Assembly: GCA_020633415.1 (NCBI GenBank)
Contig: JACKDQ010000008.1
Location: forward strand, 62,001-126,000
Source of the DNA: Deltaproteobacteria bacterium
GTDB taxonomy: Bacteria; Myxococcota_A; Polyangia; GCA-2747355
Direction: 5' to 3'
DNA length: 64,000 nucleotides
How positions within the stretch are numbered: position 1 is the first letter of the stretch; the number at the start of each line of letters is the position of its first letter. Of this stretch, positions 8,559 to 17,438 are shown in pieces. Made by a program: the position numbers and the translations under genes. Under the pieces are notes generated by a model. The model was not told the DNA's origin. It saw nothing but the letters and a program-made list of their open reading frames with translations, and searched no databases.

Positions 8559-10493
8559 GTGCCTAAGCGCTCCGAAACGCTCGGCGGCTACGAGCTGCTC
8601 ACTCGACTGGCCAAAGGCGGAATGGCCGAGATCTTCATCGCCCGTCCGCTGCGCCGCCACAAGCGCGCCGGCTGGGTCGTGATCAAGCGGATCCTGCCCC
8701 ATTTGGCCGAAGAAGAGAGCTTCGTGCGAATGTTCGCGCAGGAGGCCCATCTCGCCCAGCGTGTTCAGCACCCCAACGTCGTGCGTATTCTGCATGTTGG
8801 GCACCAGGGCGGTCAGGCCTACATCGTGATGGAGTACATCCGCGGGCTGAACCTCGGCACCGTGCTACGTAGTGCCTGCGCCGATCGCCAACCGTTGCCA
8901 GTGGATGTCGCTGTCGAGATCGCCTGTCAGGCCTGCGCCGGACTCCATGCCGCTCACGAGCTTCGCGATGAGCACGGCACGCTGATGGACCTGGTTCATC
9001 GCGATGTCAGTCCCGACAACTTGCTGATCAGCGACGACGGAACCGTTAAGTTGCTCGATTTTGGAATTGCCAAAGCATCGCGCAGCGACGTAGCGACGAC
9101 GGCTCACAGCCTCAAGGGGAAATTCCCGTACATGTCGCCCGAGCAGTGCGAGGGGCGGCCGCTCGATCGGCGAACCGACCTCTTTTCGCTCTCGGTTGTT
9201 CTGTTCGAAATGCTGACTGCTCAACGCCTATTCGAGCGCGCCACAGAGTTGCTGACGTTGCGGGCGATCGCCGAAGAACCGCTCCCCGCGCTGGAATCAG
9301 TGGCGCCGCACCTTTCACCGAGTTTGCGCGAGGTGCTCTATCGCGCGCTAGCCAGGCGCCCGGAAGAGCGATTTGCTGACGCCGGTGGATTGTCAAATGC
9401 GCTTCGTGAGGCGGTTCCTAGTAGTCGAACCTCTGGGCTGCTGCTCGGGCAAATCTCCGGGCCATGGGCGCGATTGATCTCCGAGCAAGATGCGGCGACG
9501 GAAGAGTCGTTGGCCGACGTTCCGCGCACGGTAAAGGGCAAGCTGCAGAGCCAGCAGCTCAGGCCGCAGTCGTGGCGGCTGAGGTTGATTCAACTGGTAT
9601 CGCTTTCGCTGATCCTCTCCGCCGGTGCTTGGTATTACCTACGCGCGGCAGAGCGTGGCGCGAGCTCCGTGGCCGCAGACAAACCGCCAGCGCTGCCGGC
9701 GCTCAACTTTGGGCTGCCTCCCTCATTTTCGCGAAAGACGATCGACCGCGAGATGGCGCCGCTCGCGCAGTATCTCGGCAAGCAATTGGGTCGACCGGTA
9801 GAGATCGTCGTTCCGCCGACGTACGCCGATCTGCGCCGTCAGCTGCTCGATGGCAGCATCGATTTCGCCGATTTGCCGCCTCTGCAGCTAATCCTCGCCC
9901 GCGCCGCCGCGCCAGAGATGGCGATCCTCGCGGAGTCGACCTACGAGGGTGCGCGCAACTACCAAGGCTATATCGTCGCGCGCTCCGATGTCGAAATCGA
10001 TGAGATCGCCGCGCTGGGTCGCGGCGTGTTCTGCTTCGTCGACAAAGGGTCGACCAGTGGCTACCTGCTGCCGCGGCGGTTTCTGCGCAGTAAGGGCTTC
10101 GATCCTGCGCGGCTGCTCAAACGCGTGCATTTTTCCGGCACCCATCCGCAGGTGATGCGGGATGTGATCGATGGCAAGTGCGATGCCGGCGCTGTCTACT
10201 CGGGAACGCTGTTTTTTGCGCGACGACTGGGTTTGCCAGCGCATCGCTTGCAGGTCAAATGGATCACCGGCGAGGTGCCGTTCGATGGGATCGCCGCTTC
10301 TCCGCGGGTCGACCCGGCGACGGTCGAGCGCATTCGCGCCGCCCTGCTGGCGCTCGATCCCAAGCGGATCTTTGGCCGCAAGACCTTTGGGACCGATGCC
10401 TACGCGATCAGCGGGTTCGTCGAGCCACGAAAAGGAACCTACCGGCTGGTGCGGCAGATGGCGATCGACGAGGGACTGCTGAAGCCCGAGTAG
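8559..10493 (+). CDS. Membrane receptor-type Ser/Thr kinase fused to a PhnD-like binding domain
   Basis: This encodes 644 aa from GTG 8559, where the kinase domain begins; an ATG at 8421 would add 46 low-complexity residues and overlap the divergent gene region. Residues about 11-285 form a Hanks-type kinase with glycine loop LAKGGMAEI, Lys43 (VVIKRI), HRDVSPDN with Asp149, and DFG at 167-169. One membrane segment follows at about 345-360. Residues about 380-644 match the PhnD/phosphonate-type periplasmic solute-binding fold (LGKQLGRPVEIVVPPTYADL, DFADLPPLQ, SGYLLPRRFL, GTHPQVMRDV). This layout places a ligand-binding domain outside and a kinase inside, which suggests a ligand-sensing kinase (inference). 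Confidence 0.88.
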   Translation: MPKRSETLGGYELLTRLAKGGMAEIFIARPLRRHKRAGWVVIKRILPHLAEEESFVRMFAQEAHLAQRVQHPNVVRILHVGHQGGQAYIVMEYIRGLNLGTVLRSACADRQPLPVDVAVEIACQACAGLHAAHELRDEHGTLMDLVHRDVSPDNLLISDDGTVKLLDFGIAKASRSDVATTAHSLKGKFPYMSPEQCEGRPLDRRTDLFSLSVVLFEMLTAQRLFERATELLTLRAIAEEPLPALESVAPHLSPSLREVLYRALARRPEERFADAGGLSNALREAVPSSRTSGLLLGQISGPWARLISEQDAATEESLADVPRTVKGKLQSQQLRPQSWRLRLIQLVSLSLILSAGAWYYLRAAERGASSVAADKPPALPALNFGLPPSFSRKTIDREMAPLAQYLGKQLGRPVEIVVPPTYADLRRQLLDGSIDFADLPPLQLILARAAAPEMAILAESTYEGARNYQGYIVARSDVEIDEIAALGRGVFCFVDKGSTSGYLLPRRFLRSKGFDPARLLKRVHFSGTHPQVMRDVIDGKCDAGAVYSGTLFFARRLGLPAHRLQVKWITGEVPFDGIAASPRVDPATVERIRAALLALDPKRIFGRKTFGTDAYAISGFVEPRKGTYRLVRQMAIDEGLLKPE

Positions 10494-10498
10494 CTGAT

Positions 10499-11119
10499 CT
10501 AGCGATCATCGACGAGCTTTCTTAGGCGGACCAAGTCGTCGGGCGTGTCGATGTCCCAAAGAGCCTCGGGAATATCGAGTGCAAGCTCCGCGCAGCGATG
10601 GGTCTGCAACAGCTGTCGCAGGCCAACCGAATCGTCGCAGGCTTGGGCAGCCGCAAACAGCTCGGCCGAGATCAGCAATGGATGCCCGCCCCTGCCGCAG
10701 TAACGAGGTCTGAGCAACGGCGGACGTGTTTGATGAAAGTGGGCAACCACCTCGACGATCGCTGAGCTTGGGACAAAGACGTGGTCGCCGGGTAGCACAG
10801 CGACCGCGTCGCAACGCTCAGCAAGCCAGCTCAGCCCGATTCTCACCGAAGAGAGCATGCCGCGTTCCGGCGCGGGGTTTTCGAGCAGCTGGGCCTGCCT
10901 TAGCCCGCTGAGCTTGCTGCAAGGCGAATCAGACTCGAGCACCACCGCGATCGGTGCGATCGCCGCCGCCTGGAGCGCCGCAAACGTGGTCTCGATCACA
11001 GTACGCTTGCCGATCGATAACAACCGCTTGTCGCGACCGAGTCGTCGTGATGCGCCGGCAGCCGGGATCAGTCCGCCGACGCGCAATTCCCCGACGCGCA
11101 ATTTCTCGGTGGTATCCAT
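10499..11119 (-). CDS. MobA/MocA-like nucleotidyltransferase (molybdenum cofactor cytidylyltransferase-like)
   Basis: This encodes 206 aa from ATG 11119; an earlier in-frame ATG at 11134 is possible. The NTP-transferase signature is clear: PAAGASRRLGRDKRLL near residue 18, LPGDHVFV in the middle, and GRGGHPLLIS later, as in MocA-type enzymes that attach CMP to molybdopterin. MCD-type cofactor is what 4-hydroxybenzoyl-CoA reductase uses, and the hcr operon lies 6 kb away, so it may mature that enzyme (inference). A short duplication, RVGELRVGGL, sits at the N-terminus. It converges with the kinase gene with only 5 bp between stops. Confidence 0.75.
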   Translation of the reverse strand: MDTTEKLRVGELRVGGLIPAAGASRRLGRDKRLLSIGKRTVIETTFAALQAAAIAPIAVVLESDSPCSKLSGLRQAQLLENPAPERGMLSSVRIGLSWLAERCDAVAVLPGDHVFVPSSAIVEVVAHFHQTRPPLLRPRYCGRGGHPLLISAELFAAAQACDDSVGLRQLLQTHRCAELALDIPEALWDIDTPDDLVRLRKLVDDR

Positions 11120-11250
11120 GGCTAAGCCTACCATCGCCTGAGCCTGAGGGCTCGACAACGATCGATCTCTCTGGGAAAGTCTGGGCGATGGAATCAAATC
11201 GCTGTGCCATCGGTTCAGCCAAAGTGAGCCAGCGGTGGAGGAAGCAAGAG

Positions 11251-12681
11251 ATGAAGCTGCGGGTACTTCGTATTGGCGCCGTTACGGTCGCAATGAGCGC
11301 CGTGCTGATCGCCGGTATTTCCGTGTATCAGAAATCAACTTACGCGGTAAATGTGACCCTGTCACCACACCCGGCGTTTGCCACGTCGGGTTCAACGACC
11401 GTCGCCGATGTTGCCGAGCGAGTGCTCCCGTCGGTGGTCAACGTGGCGTCATCGCGCGAAGTCGAGCGCAGCAATTCGCCGATGTACGGTCATCCGTTGT
11501 TCCGCGATTTTTTCCGCTTCAAGCCGACGCCGCGACAGCAGCGCGGTTTGGGATCGGGGGTGATCGTAGATAAGGACGGCATCGTCCTGACGAACAACCA
11601 TGTGGTCGCCAAAGCGACCAAGATTCGCGTCGCACTCTCTAACGGACGCGAGTTCGATGCCAAAATCATCGGCACCGATCCGAAGAGCGACGTCGCTGTT
11701 CTGCGGCTAAAGGGCGCCAAGAACCTGCGGCCGATCGCGTTCGGCAATAGCGACCAGATCCGCTTGGGTGAAATCGTGCTTGCGGTCGGCAACCCGTTTG
11801 GCGTTGGGCAAACCGTAACGATGGGTATCGTTTCGGCCAAGGGGCGGGCCAACGTCGGTATCGTCGACTACGAGAATTTCATACAGACCGATGCCGCGAT
11901 CAACCCGGGCAACTCGGGTGGTGCTTTGGTTAACATGCGAGGCGAACTGATCGGCATCAACACCGCGATCTTGTCGCGGTCGGGCGGTTATCAGGGCATC
12001 GGTTTTGCCATCCCATCCAACATGGCGCGGCCGATCATGACCAGCTTGATCAAGACCGGCAAGGTCGTTCGCGGTTGGCTTGGCGTGGCGATTCAGACGC
12101 CGACCCAAGACATGGCGCGGATGATGAACCTGCCAACGACGCGCGGCGTGCTGGTTTCGGATGTCGATCCGCGCGGTCCGGCGCATCGGGCCGGGCTTCG
12201 CCGCGGGGACCTGATCGTCAAGGTCGATGGCCACCAGGTCGCCTCGACCGGCGATTTGCGCAATCGCATCGCGGCGGCTGGTGCCAAGGCACAGGTGCAA
12301 CTCGAGTTTTATCGAGGTAGCCGAAAGATGTCTCAGGCGATCCGTCTCGGCGAGCTGCCAATGGCGCTTGGTGGCACGGGTCAGACCGGTCAACGTACTG
12401 GTGGTGGAGGTGGCATCGCCGTCGAGAACCTCGATGCAACAGCCCGAAACAAATACGGTATTCCGCAAAGGCTTGCCAGCGGGGTGGTTGTCACCGGCGT
12501 GCGTCCGGGTAGTCCTGCCGATCAAGCCGGATTGCAACCAGGGGACGTGATCTTAGAGGTCAATCGCGCTAAGATTACCGATGTGGGCCGCTTTACTTCG
12601 CTCTACGCGGCTGCTCGTGGCCGAGTGCTCCTATTGGTACATAGGGGCGCTCTCGCGCACTACCTTATCCTACAAAAGTGA
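11251..12681 (+). CDS. HtrA/DegP-family serine protease with two PDZ domains
   Basis: This encodes 476 aa from ATG 11251, which has GGAGGAAG upstream. An N-terminal hydrophobic segment (about residues 5-25) is a signal peptide or anchor. The trypsin-like domain carries the full triad: His in TNNHVV, Asp in KSDVAVL, Ser in NPGNSGGAL. Two PDZ domains follow (RGWLGVAIQTPTQ..., and SGVVVTGVRPGSPADQAGL...). It is a periplasmic chaperone-protease that degrades misfolded envelope proteins. Length and domain order are normal for the family. Confidence 0.93.
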   Translation: MKLRVLRIGAVTVAMSAVLIAGISVYQKSTYAVNVTLSPHPAFATSGSTTVADVAERVLPSVVNVASSREVERSNSPMYGHPLFRDFFRFKPTPRQQRGLGSGVIVDKDGIVLTNNHVVAKATKIRVALSNGREFDAKIIGTDPKSDVAVLRLKGAKNLRPIAFGNSDQIRLGEIVLAVGNPFGVGQTVTMGIVSAKGRANVGIVDYENFIQTDAAINPGNSGGALVNMRGELIGINTAILSRSGGYQGIGFAIPSNMARPIMTSLIKTGKVVRGWLGVAIQTPTQDMARMMNLPTTRGVLVSDVDPRGPAHRAGLRRGDLIVKVDGHQVASTGDLRNRIAAAGAKAQVQLEFYRGSRKMSQAIRLGELPMALGGTGQTGQRTGGGGGIAVENLDATARNKYGIPQRLASGVVVTGVRPGSPADQAGLQPGDVILEVNRAKITDVGRFTSLYAAARGRVLLLVHRGALAHYLILQK

Positions 12682-12796
12682 GAAGATGATCAGCACCGCT
12701 CTGCGGAATGGCTTTCGTTTCAGGGTGTGAGCCGTGTTTTTGCGACGCCGGCCGCGCTGATGGTCGGCTTCGCGTCCTTGCCAGAAGGAGCAACGA

Positions 12797-13108
12797 ATGG
12801 AGCTAGCGACGACCTATCGGGGGCTGAACGAACGCGAATCCGGTCTTGCTGCACGCACGCTGGAGCGCCACCTGCCGCGACTCGAACGCTTGGTCGACAA
12901 GCCGACGACGCTCCGTGCGGTGGTCGAGGGCCCGTCGCCCGAGTATCGCGTGCATCTTGAGCTCGCGTTGCCGGGCAGTAGCCTGTCGGCGGAAGATCAT
13001 GGCCACGACCTAGGAACTGCGATCACCAACGCTAGCGAGCGAATGCGGGCTCAAGTCGTCCGCGTACTACACCGCCGCGAGAGCCAGCGTCACCGCGTCG
13101 ACGAGTAG
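12797..13108 (+). CDS. Ribosome hibernation factor-like (HPF/RaiA, S30AE family) small protein
   Basis: This encodes 103 aa, preceded by AGAAGGAG at a good distance. The pattern E..R..R...RLE.......LRAVVEG...EYRVHLEL..PG..L......DLGTAI..A..R...QV matches the short HPF/RaiA fold that binds in the 30S decoding region during stationary phase. It has no long C-terminal dimerisation domain, so it belongs with the short forms. It converges on the carboxylase gene at 13117. Confidence 0.65.
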   Translation: MELATTYRGLNERESGLAARTLERHLPRLERLVDKPTTLRAVVEGPSPEYRVHLELALPGSSLSAEDHGHDLGTAITNASERMRAQVVRVLHRRESQRHRVDE

Positions 13109-13116
13109 GTTCTCGA

Positions 13117-15129
13117 TCAGCTGCCGGAAGCCGTTTTTCCGGCAGCTGCCTGCTCGGCAGATTCCTCTTCGATTCCGACAAGCAACTGCCCTTGAGCGAT
13201 TTTGTCGCCAACGGCTACCGTTACCGTGCGGACGCGCCCTTCGCGGTTGGCGCGCAGTGTTTGCTCCATCTTCATCGCTTCGATACTGATTAGCGCCTGA
13301 CCTTCGCTGACCGAGTCGCCGATCGCGACGTGTACGGCCGTCACGCTGCCCGGCGTCGGTGCGTGACAGTCGAGGCCACCCCCGCTGATCGAATCATGAC
13401 GAACGAAGCGCGGTAACCGATGGACGATGCCTTCTGCGTCGCCAAAGTGCAGGTGCAGTTGGGGCTCGCCATCGATCTGATCGAGTTCGACGACATGGGC
13501 GTTGACCAACGTACCGTCCCATTCAAAGCGCAGCGCGTTGTCCTGGAAATTGGCGGCAAACACCGTCGACCAGCTTGTGCCGTCCAACGAAACGTCAAGG
13601 TTGTCGGCTGTGGCGCAGCGCCAATAGACCTCGCAGCGCTCGATGAAACTCTGCCAAATGTCCTTCTGCTCGGCGGCTGGACCTTGCCGCCAGCCGGCTC
13701 GCACGCCGGCAGGATAGACCGCACGTTCGCCGCGCCTGAGCCACATCAGCACCGTAGCGGCGAGTGCTGTCCGCTGGATATTCAGCGGTGGCGCCTTCAC
13801 CAAATCATGGCGGTCGATCAGCCCGGTGTCGATTCGGCCGGCAATAAAGTCAATGTCGTCGAGAACCGCTCGTAACACAGGCAGGTTGGTGGCAATGCCA
13901 CTGACGATCGCCCGCTGCAGTCGGTAGCGCAGACCACGGATCGCCGTCGCCCGATCGCTGGCGTGAAAGATCAGCTTGGCGACTAGCGAATCGTAATGCT
14001 CGCTGACCGAATCACCGCCGCGATAGCCGCTGTCGACGCGCAGACCCGCTATGCTGCCGAAATCGATCTCGGCCAGCCTACCTGTCACGGGGGCCAGCTG
14101 TCGCGATGGATCTTCGGCACACACCCGGGCTTCGATCGCGTGGCCGCGAAGCACGATCTGATCTTGGGCCAGAACCAGCCGCTGTCCTTCGGCAACGCGG
14201 ATCTGCTCCTCGACCAGGTCGATACCGGTGACAAGCTCGGTAACTGGGTGCTCGACTTGCAGGCGGGTGTTCATCTCGAGAAAGTAAAACGCGCCATCGC
14301 TGTCGAGCAGAAACTCGACCGTGCCGAGACTGTAGTAGTCGATCGCTGATGCGAGCTTGAGTGCGGCATCGCCAAGGCGCTCGCGCAGAGCGTCGTCGAC
14401 CGCCGCGGATGGTGCTTCTTCGATTACTTTCTGGAAACGTCGCTGAATTGAGCACTCGCGTTCGCCGAGGTGCAAACGTGTGCCGTGCTGGTCGCCGATC
14501 ACCTGAACTTCGATATGGCGCGGACGGTCCAGCGCTCGCTCGAGCAGCAAGCTGTCGTCGCCGAATGCTGCTGCCGCTTCTCGACGCGCGCTGGCCAGAG
14601 CATCGGCGAGCCCGGCGGGGCGATCGACCCGCCGCATCCCGCGTCCGCCGCCGCCGCAAGCGGCCTTGATCAGCAGCGGATAGCCGATCGTTTGAGCAGC
14701 CTCAACGAGCATCTCGTCGCTGGCCTGTCCTTTGTCGAAGCCCGGCAGCACCGGTACGCCGCAGCGCTCGGCGAGCTGACGGGCGTTGCGCTTGTCGGCC
14801 ATCTGCTGCATCGCTGCGGGCGACGGCCCGATGAAAACCAAGCCGGCGCCTGCGACCTGGCTGGCGAACGCCGCCGATTCAGCGAGAAAGCCGTAGCCGG
14901 GGTGGATCGCTTGCGCCTGCAAGCGCAGGGCGCATTCGATCAGCGCCTGGCTGTTGAGGTAGTCGGTCGGCAGGTCCAGGGCGACTGCGTGATCTGCTTC
15001 GCTAACGAAGGCTAGCCCGCGATCTGGGGGGGTATAGACCGCGACCGATTCGATGCCGAGTCGTTTGCAGCTGCGGATGATGCGTCGTGCGATTTCGCCA
15101 CGGTTGGCGATCAGGATCCGAGTGAACAT
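13117..15129 (-). CDS. Acyl-CoA carboxylase biotin-carboxylase/BCCP subunit (methylcrotonyl-CoA carboxylase alpha-like)
   Basis: This encodes 670 aa. Residues 1-450 form a biotin carboxylase: FTRILIANRGEIARRI at the N-terminus, the ATP-grasp glycine loop (AACGGGGRGMR), and EMNTRLQVEHPVTE. The C-terminal 75 residues are a biotinyl domain with the acceptor lysine in EAMKMEQ. The protein carboxylates biotin with ATP and bicarbonate for the carboxyltransferase encoded 5 bp upstream. Size and the single-chain BC-BCCP layout fit MCC or propionyl-CoA-type alpha subunits; the partner suggests MCC (leucine degradation). Confidence 0.9.
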   Translation of the reverse strand: MFTRILIANRGEIARRIIRSCKRLGIESVAVYTPPDRGLAFVSEADHAVALDLPTDYLNSQALIECALRLQAQAIHPGYGFLAESAAFASQVAGAGLVFIGPSPAAMQQMADKRNARQLAERCGVPVLPGFDKGQASDEMLVEAAQTIGYPLLIKAACGGGGRGMRRVDRPAGLADALASARREAAAAFGDDSLLLERALDRPRHIEVQVIGDQHGTRLHLGERECSIQRRFQKVIEEAPSAAVDDALRERLGDAALKLASAIDYYSLGTVEFLLDSDGAFYFLEMNTRLQVEHPVTELVTGIDLVEEQIRVAEGQRLVLAQDQIVLRGHAIEARVCAEDPSRQLAPVTGRLAEIDFGSIAGLRVDSGYRGGDSVSEHYDSLVAKLIFHASDRATAIRGLRYRLQRAIVSGIATNLPVLRAVLDDIDFIAGRIDTGLIDRHDLVKAPPLNIQRTALAATVLMWLRRGERAVYPAGVRAGWRQGPAAEQKDIWQSFIERCEVYWRCATADNLDVSLDGTSWSTVFAANFQDNALRFEWDGTLVNAHVVELDQIDGEPQLHLHFGDAEGIVHRLPRFVRHDSISGGGLDCHAPTPGSVTAVHVAIGDSVSEGQALISIEAMKMEQTLRANREGRVRTVTVAVGDKIAQGQLLVGIEEESAEQAAAGKTASGS
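13118..13148. terminator. Perfect 12-bp hairpin at convergent gene ends
   Basis: CAGCTGCCGGAA (13118-13129) and TTCCGGCAGCTG (13137-13148) form a perfect stem around a 7-base loop. It overlaps the stop codon and last codons of the biotin carboxylase gene and lies just past the hibernation-factor stop at 13108. No T-run follows on either strand, so it may be a transcript-end-stabilising hairpin rather than a classical terminator. Confidence 0.45.
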
Positions 15130-15134
15130 GATCG

Positions 15135-16727
15135 TTAGTGCCTAAAAACGCCCCAGCGAGTTGTTCCACGCACCGGCGAACGATGGACGGCTGCGAGGGC
15201 CAGAGCGAGGACGGTGCGCGTGTCTCGGGGGTCGATCACGCCATCATCATAGCCGCGACCTGTCGCCGCCCAGCAGGTTGAGTCGTGCTCGATCTTGCCG
15301 ACGAGCATTTGCTTCATCGTCGCCAGCTGCTGCTCATCGACCGGCTTCCCCGAGCGTTGGGCGGCCTGACGCTTGACGAGCTCAAGCACGCCTGCAAGCT
15401 GCTCGGCGCCCATTACGCCGATCTTGTGATTCGGCCAAGCGAACAACAGTCGTGGTGCGTAGGCGCGGCCGCACATCGCGTAGTTTCCCGCGCCGTAGCT
15501 GCCGCCGATCATCAGCGTGATCGCCGGCACGGTGCTATTGGTCACCGCGTTGATCATCTTCGCACCGGAGCGGATGATTCCCGCAGCCTCGGCCGCTTGG
15601 CCAACGATAAAACCAGTGATGTTCTGCAAAAACAGTAGCGGCGTATTCTGTTGATTACAGAGCATGATGAACTGGGCGCCCTTTTCCGCGCTTTCGCCGT
15701 AAAGTACACCGTTGTTTGCCAAGATTCCCAGGCGATAGCCGGCAAGTTCGGCGAAGCCGGTGACCAGGGTTGGTCCGTAAAGCGGCTTAAACTCGAAGAA
15801 GCGACTCCCGTCGACGATTCGTGCGATCACTTCGCGGCAATCGAATGGTCGGCGCAGATCGGTCTCAGCGATACCCAAGAGGTCTTCGGCGGGATAGAGC
15901 GGCGGAGCGATTCCATCTTGCCGACACACGGGCTGCTGCTGGCCAAGGCGAGCGACGAGTTGCCGGCCGATGCCGATGCACTCTGTTTCGTTGGCGGCGA
16001 GAAAGTCGGCCACGCCCGAGCGCTCGGCGTGTAGTCGGGCGCCGCCAAGCGTCTCATCGTCGACTTCCTCACCGGTGGCCATCTTTACCAGCGGCGGTCC
16101 AGCGAGATACATGTAGGCAGCGTCGTCGACGACGACGGTGTAATCCGACATCCCGGGGACATAGGCGCCCCCAGCGGTGCAGGAGCCGAAGACCAAAGAG
16201 ATCGTCGATAAGCGCTGCTTTGAACGTTCGGTGATCTGACGGAAGGCCTGACCACCGGGCACAAAGATTTCGACCTGGCGCGGCAGATCCGCTCCTGCTG
16301 ACTCGATGCAATGGACGACAGGTAAGTGGTTTTCGCTGGCAATGGTGGCGGCGCGAAGCGATTTCTGCAAGCCGACTGGGCCGATCGCCCCACCTTGGAC
16401 CGTCGCTTCGGAAGCAGTGATCAGACAGAGCGTGCGCTCGATCCAGCCCAGTCCGACGATCGTGCCGCCACCTGGCACCCCTGCTTCGTGCAGACCGGCA
16501 AGCGGCTGGATTTCAAGAAAGGGGCTATCGCGATCGAGCAAGAGGTCGACGCGTTCGCGTGGCAATAACTTGCCGCGCGCGCGGTGGCGGTCGACGTACT
16601 TTTGTCCGCCGCCGGCGTAGCTCTTGGCTAGATGGCCGTTGAGGGTCTCGATCGCCTTGAGGTTCTCGTCACGGTTTTCAACGAAGCGCGGATCACGCCT
16701 GTCGACTTGGGTAGCCAGCACGTCCAT
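15135..16727 (-). CDS. Acyl-CoA carboxylase carboxyltransferase subunit (methylcrotonyl-CoA carboxylase beta-like)
   Basis: This encodes 530 aa, the usual MCC beta length. The crotonase-fold carboxyltransferase is recognised by RGKLLPRERVDLLLD near the start, ESAGADLPRQVEIF, a glycine-rich CTAGGAYVPGMSDY oxyanion region, and DDGVIDPRDTR near the C-terminus, a segment typical of MCC/GCC-type subunits. It transfers CO2 from carboxybiotin to an acyl-CoA. It is the first gene of a two-gene operon with the biotin subunit (5-bp gap). It diverges from hcrC across a 228-bp gap. Confidence 0.88.
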   Translation of the reverse strand: MDVLATQVDRRDPRFVENRDENLKAIETLNGHLAKSYAGGGQKYVDRHRARGKLLPRERVDLLLDRDSPFLEIQPLAGLHEAGVPGGGTIVGLGWIERTLCLITASEATVQGGAIGPVGLQKSLRAATIASENHLPVVHCIESAGADLPRQVEIFVPGGQAFRQITERSKQRLSTISLVFGSCTAGGAYVPGMSDYTVVVDDAAYMYLAGPPLVKMATGEEVDDETLGGARLHAERSGVADFLAANETECIGIGRQLVARLGQQQPVCRQDGIAPPLYPAEDLLGIAETDLRRPFDCREVIARIVDGSRFFEFKPLYGPTLVTGFAELAGYRLGILANNGVLYGESAEKGAQFIMLCNQQNTPLLFLQNITGFIVGQAAEAAGIIRSGAKMINAVTNSTVPAITLMIGGSYGAGNYAMCGRAYAPRLLFAWPNHKIGVMGAEQLAGVLELVKRQAAQRSGKPVDEQQLATMKQMLVGKIEHDSTCWAATGRGYDDGVIDPRDTRTVLALALAAVHRSPVRGTTRWGVFRH

Positions 16728-16955
16728 GGCGCGAACTTACCAGGCGTTGAGGTTTTTCGACATCGGCAGCTTCGCGCACGTGTGGCGCTGGCAGCTGACG
16801 GCGCCTGAGCGAACGCTCCGCGCAGCGAATCGCTCGTCGCGCGCATTTTTATGTAAGGCTTGGATAACAAAGGAGTAATTTGCTGGGCTCGCCGGCGGGT
16901 CTGAACCTGGAACAATTTCGCCCCTTAGCATAGACTGGCGCGCTCGAGGGTAGAG

Positions 16956-17438
16956 GTGCTCGTGGATAAGATTACTGTCAACTTGAAGATCAACGGTTTG
17001 GCTACCGAGCTCCGGGTGCCACCGCAAAAAACGCTGCTCGAAGCGCTACGCGAAGAGGCCGGGCTGACTGGCACCAAGCACGGCTGTGAATTGGGAGAGT
17101 GCGGTGCTTGTACGGTGCTGATCAACGGATCGCCTCAGCTTTCCTGCTTGGTGCTGGCCGCGGCCTGCGATGGTGCCGAGGTGCTGACCATCGAGGGTCT
17201 GGCAAATGGTCCCGAGCTGCATCCGCTGCAAAGCGCCTTCGCCGAACTCGGTGCGGCGCAGTGTGGCTATTGCACGCCGGGCGTGCTTCTCGCTGCTGCC
17301 GCGCTGCTGGTGCGCAATCCGAGCCCGACACGTGATGAAATCCGTCAAGCGCTAAGTGGCAATCTCTGCCGCTGTACGGGGTATCTACAGATTTGGAATG
17401 CCGTCGAGCGAGCGGCCGAGCAGCTGAGGACGAGATGA
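16956..17438 (+). CDS. hcrC: 4-hydroxybenzoyl-CoA reductase gamma subunit, 2x[2Fe-2S]
   Basis: This encodes 160 aa from GTG 16956; a second GTG at 16962 is also possible. The N-terminal plant-type ferredoxin domain carries CELGECGACTVLI and a following LSC. The C-terminal helical domain carries CGYCTPG and NLCRCTGY, giving two [2Fe-2S] clusters as in all xanthine-oxidase-family small subunits. It passes electrons to the molybdenum site. Assignment to HCR rather than another molybdenum hydroxylase rests on the beta subunit two genes downstream. Its TGA overlaps the ATG of hcrA (ATGA). Confidence 0.85.
   Translation: MLVDKITVNLKINGLATELRVPPQKTLLEALREEAGLTGTKHGCELGECGACTVLINGSPQLSCLVLAAACDGAEVLTIEGLANGPELHPLQSAFAELGAAQCGYCTPGVLLAAAALLVRNPSPTRDEIRQALSGNLCRCTGYLQIWNAVERAAEQLRTR

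Noticed and set aside
10954..11250. Upstream extension of the HtrA frame
   Set aside because: It overlaps the MocA-like gene; the signal segment and RBS support the start at 11251.
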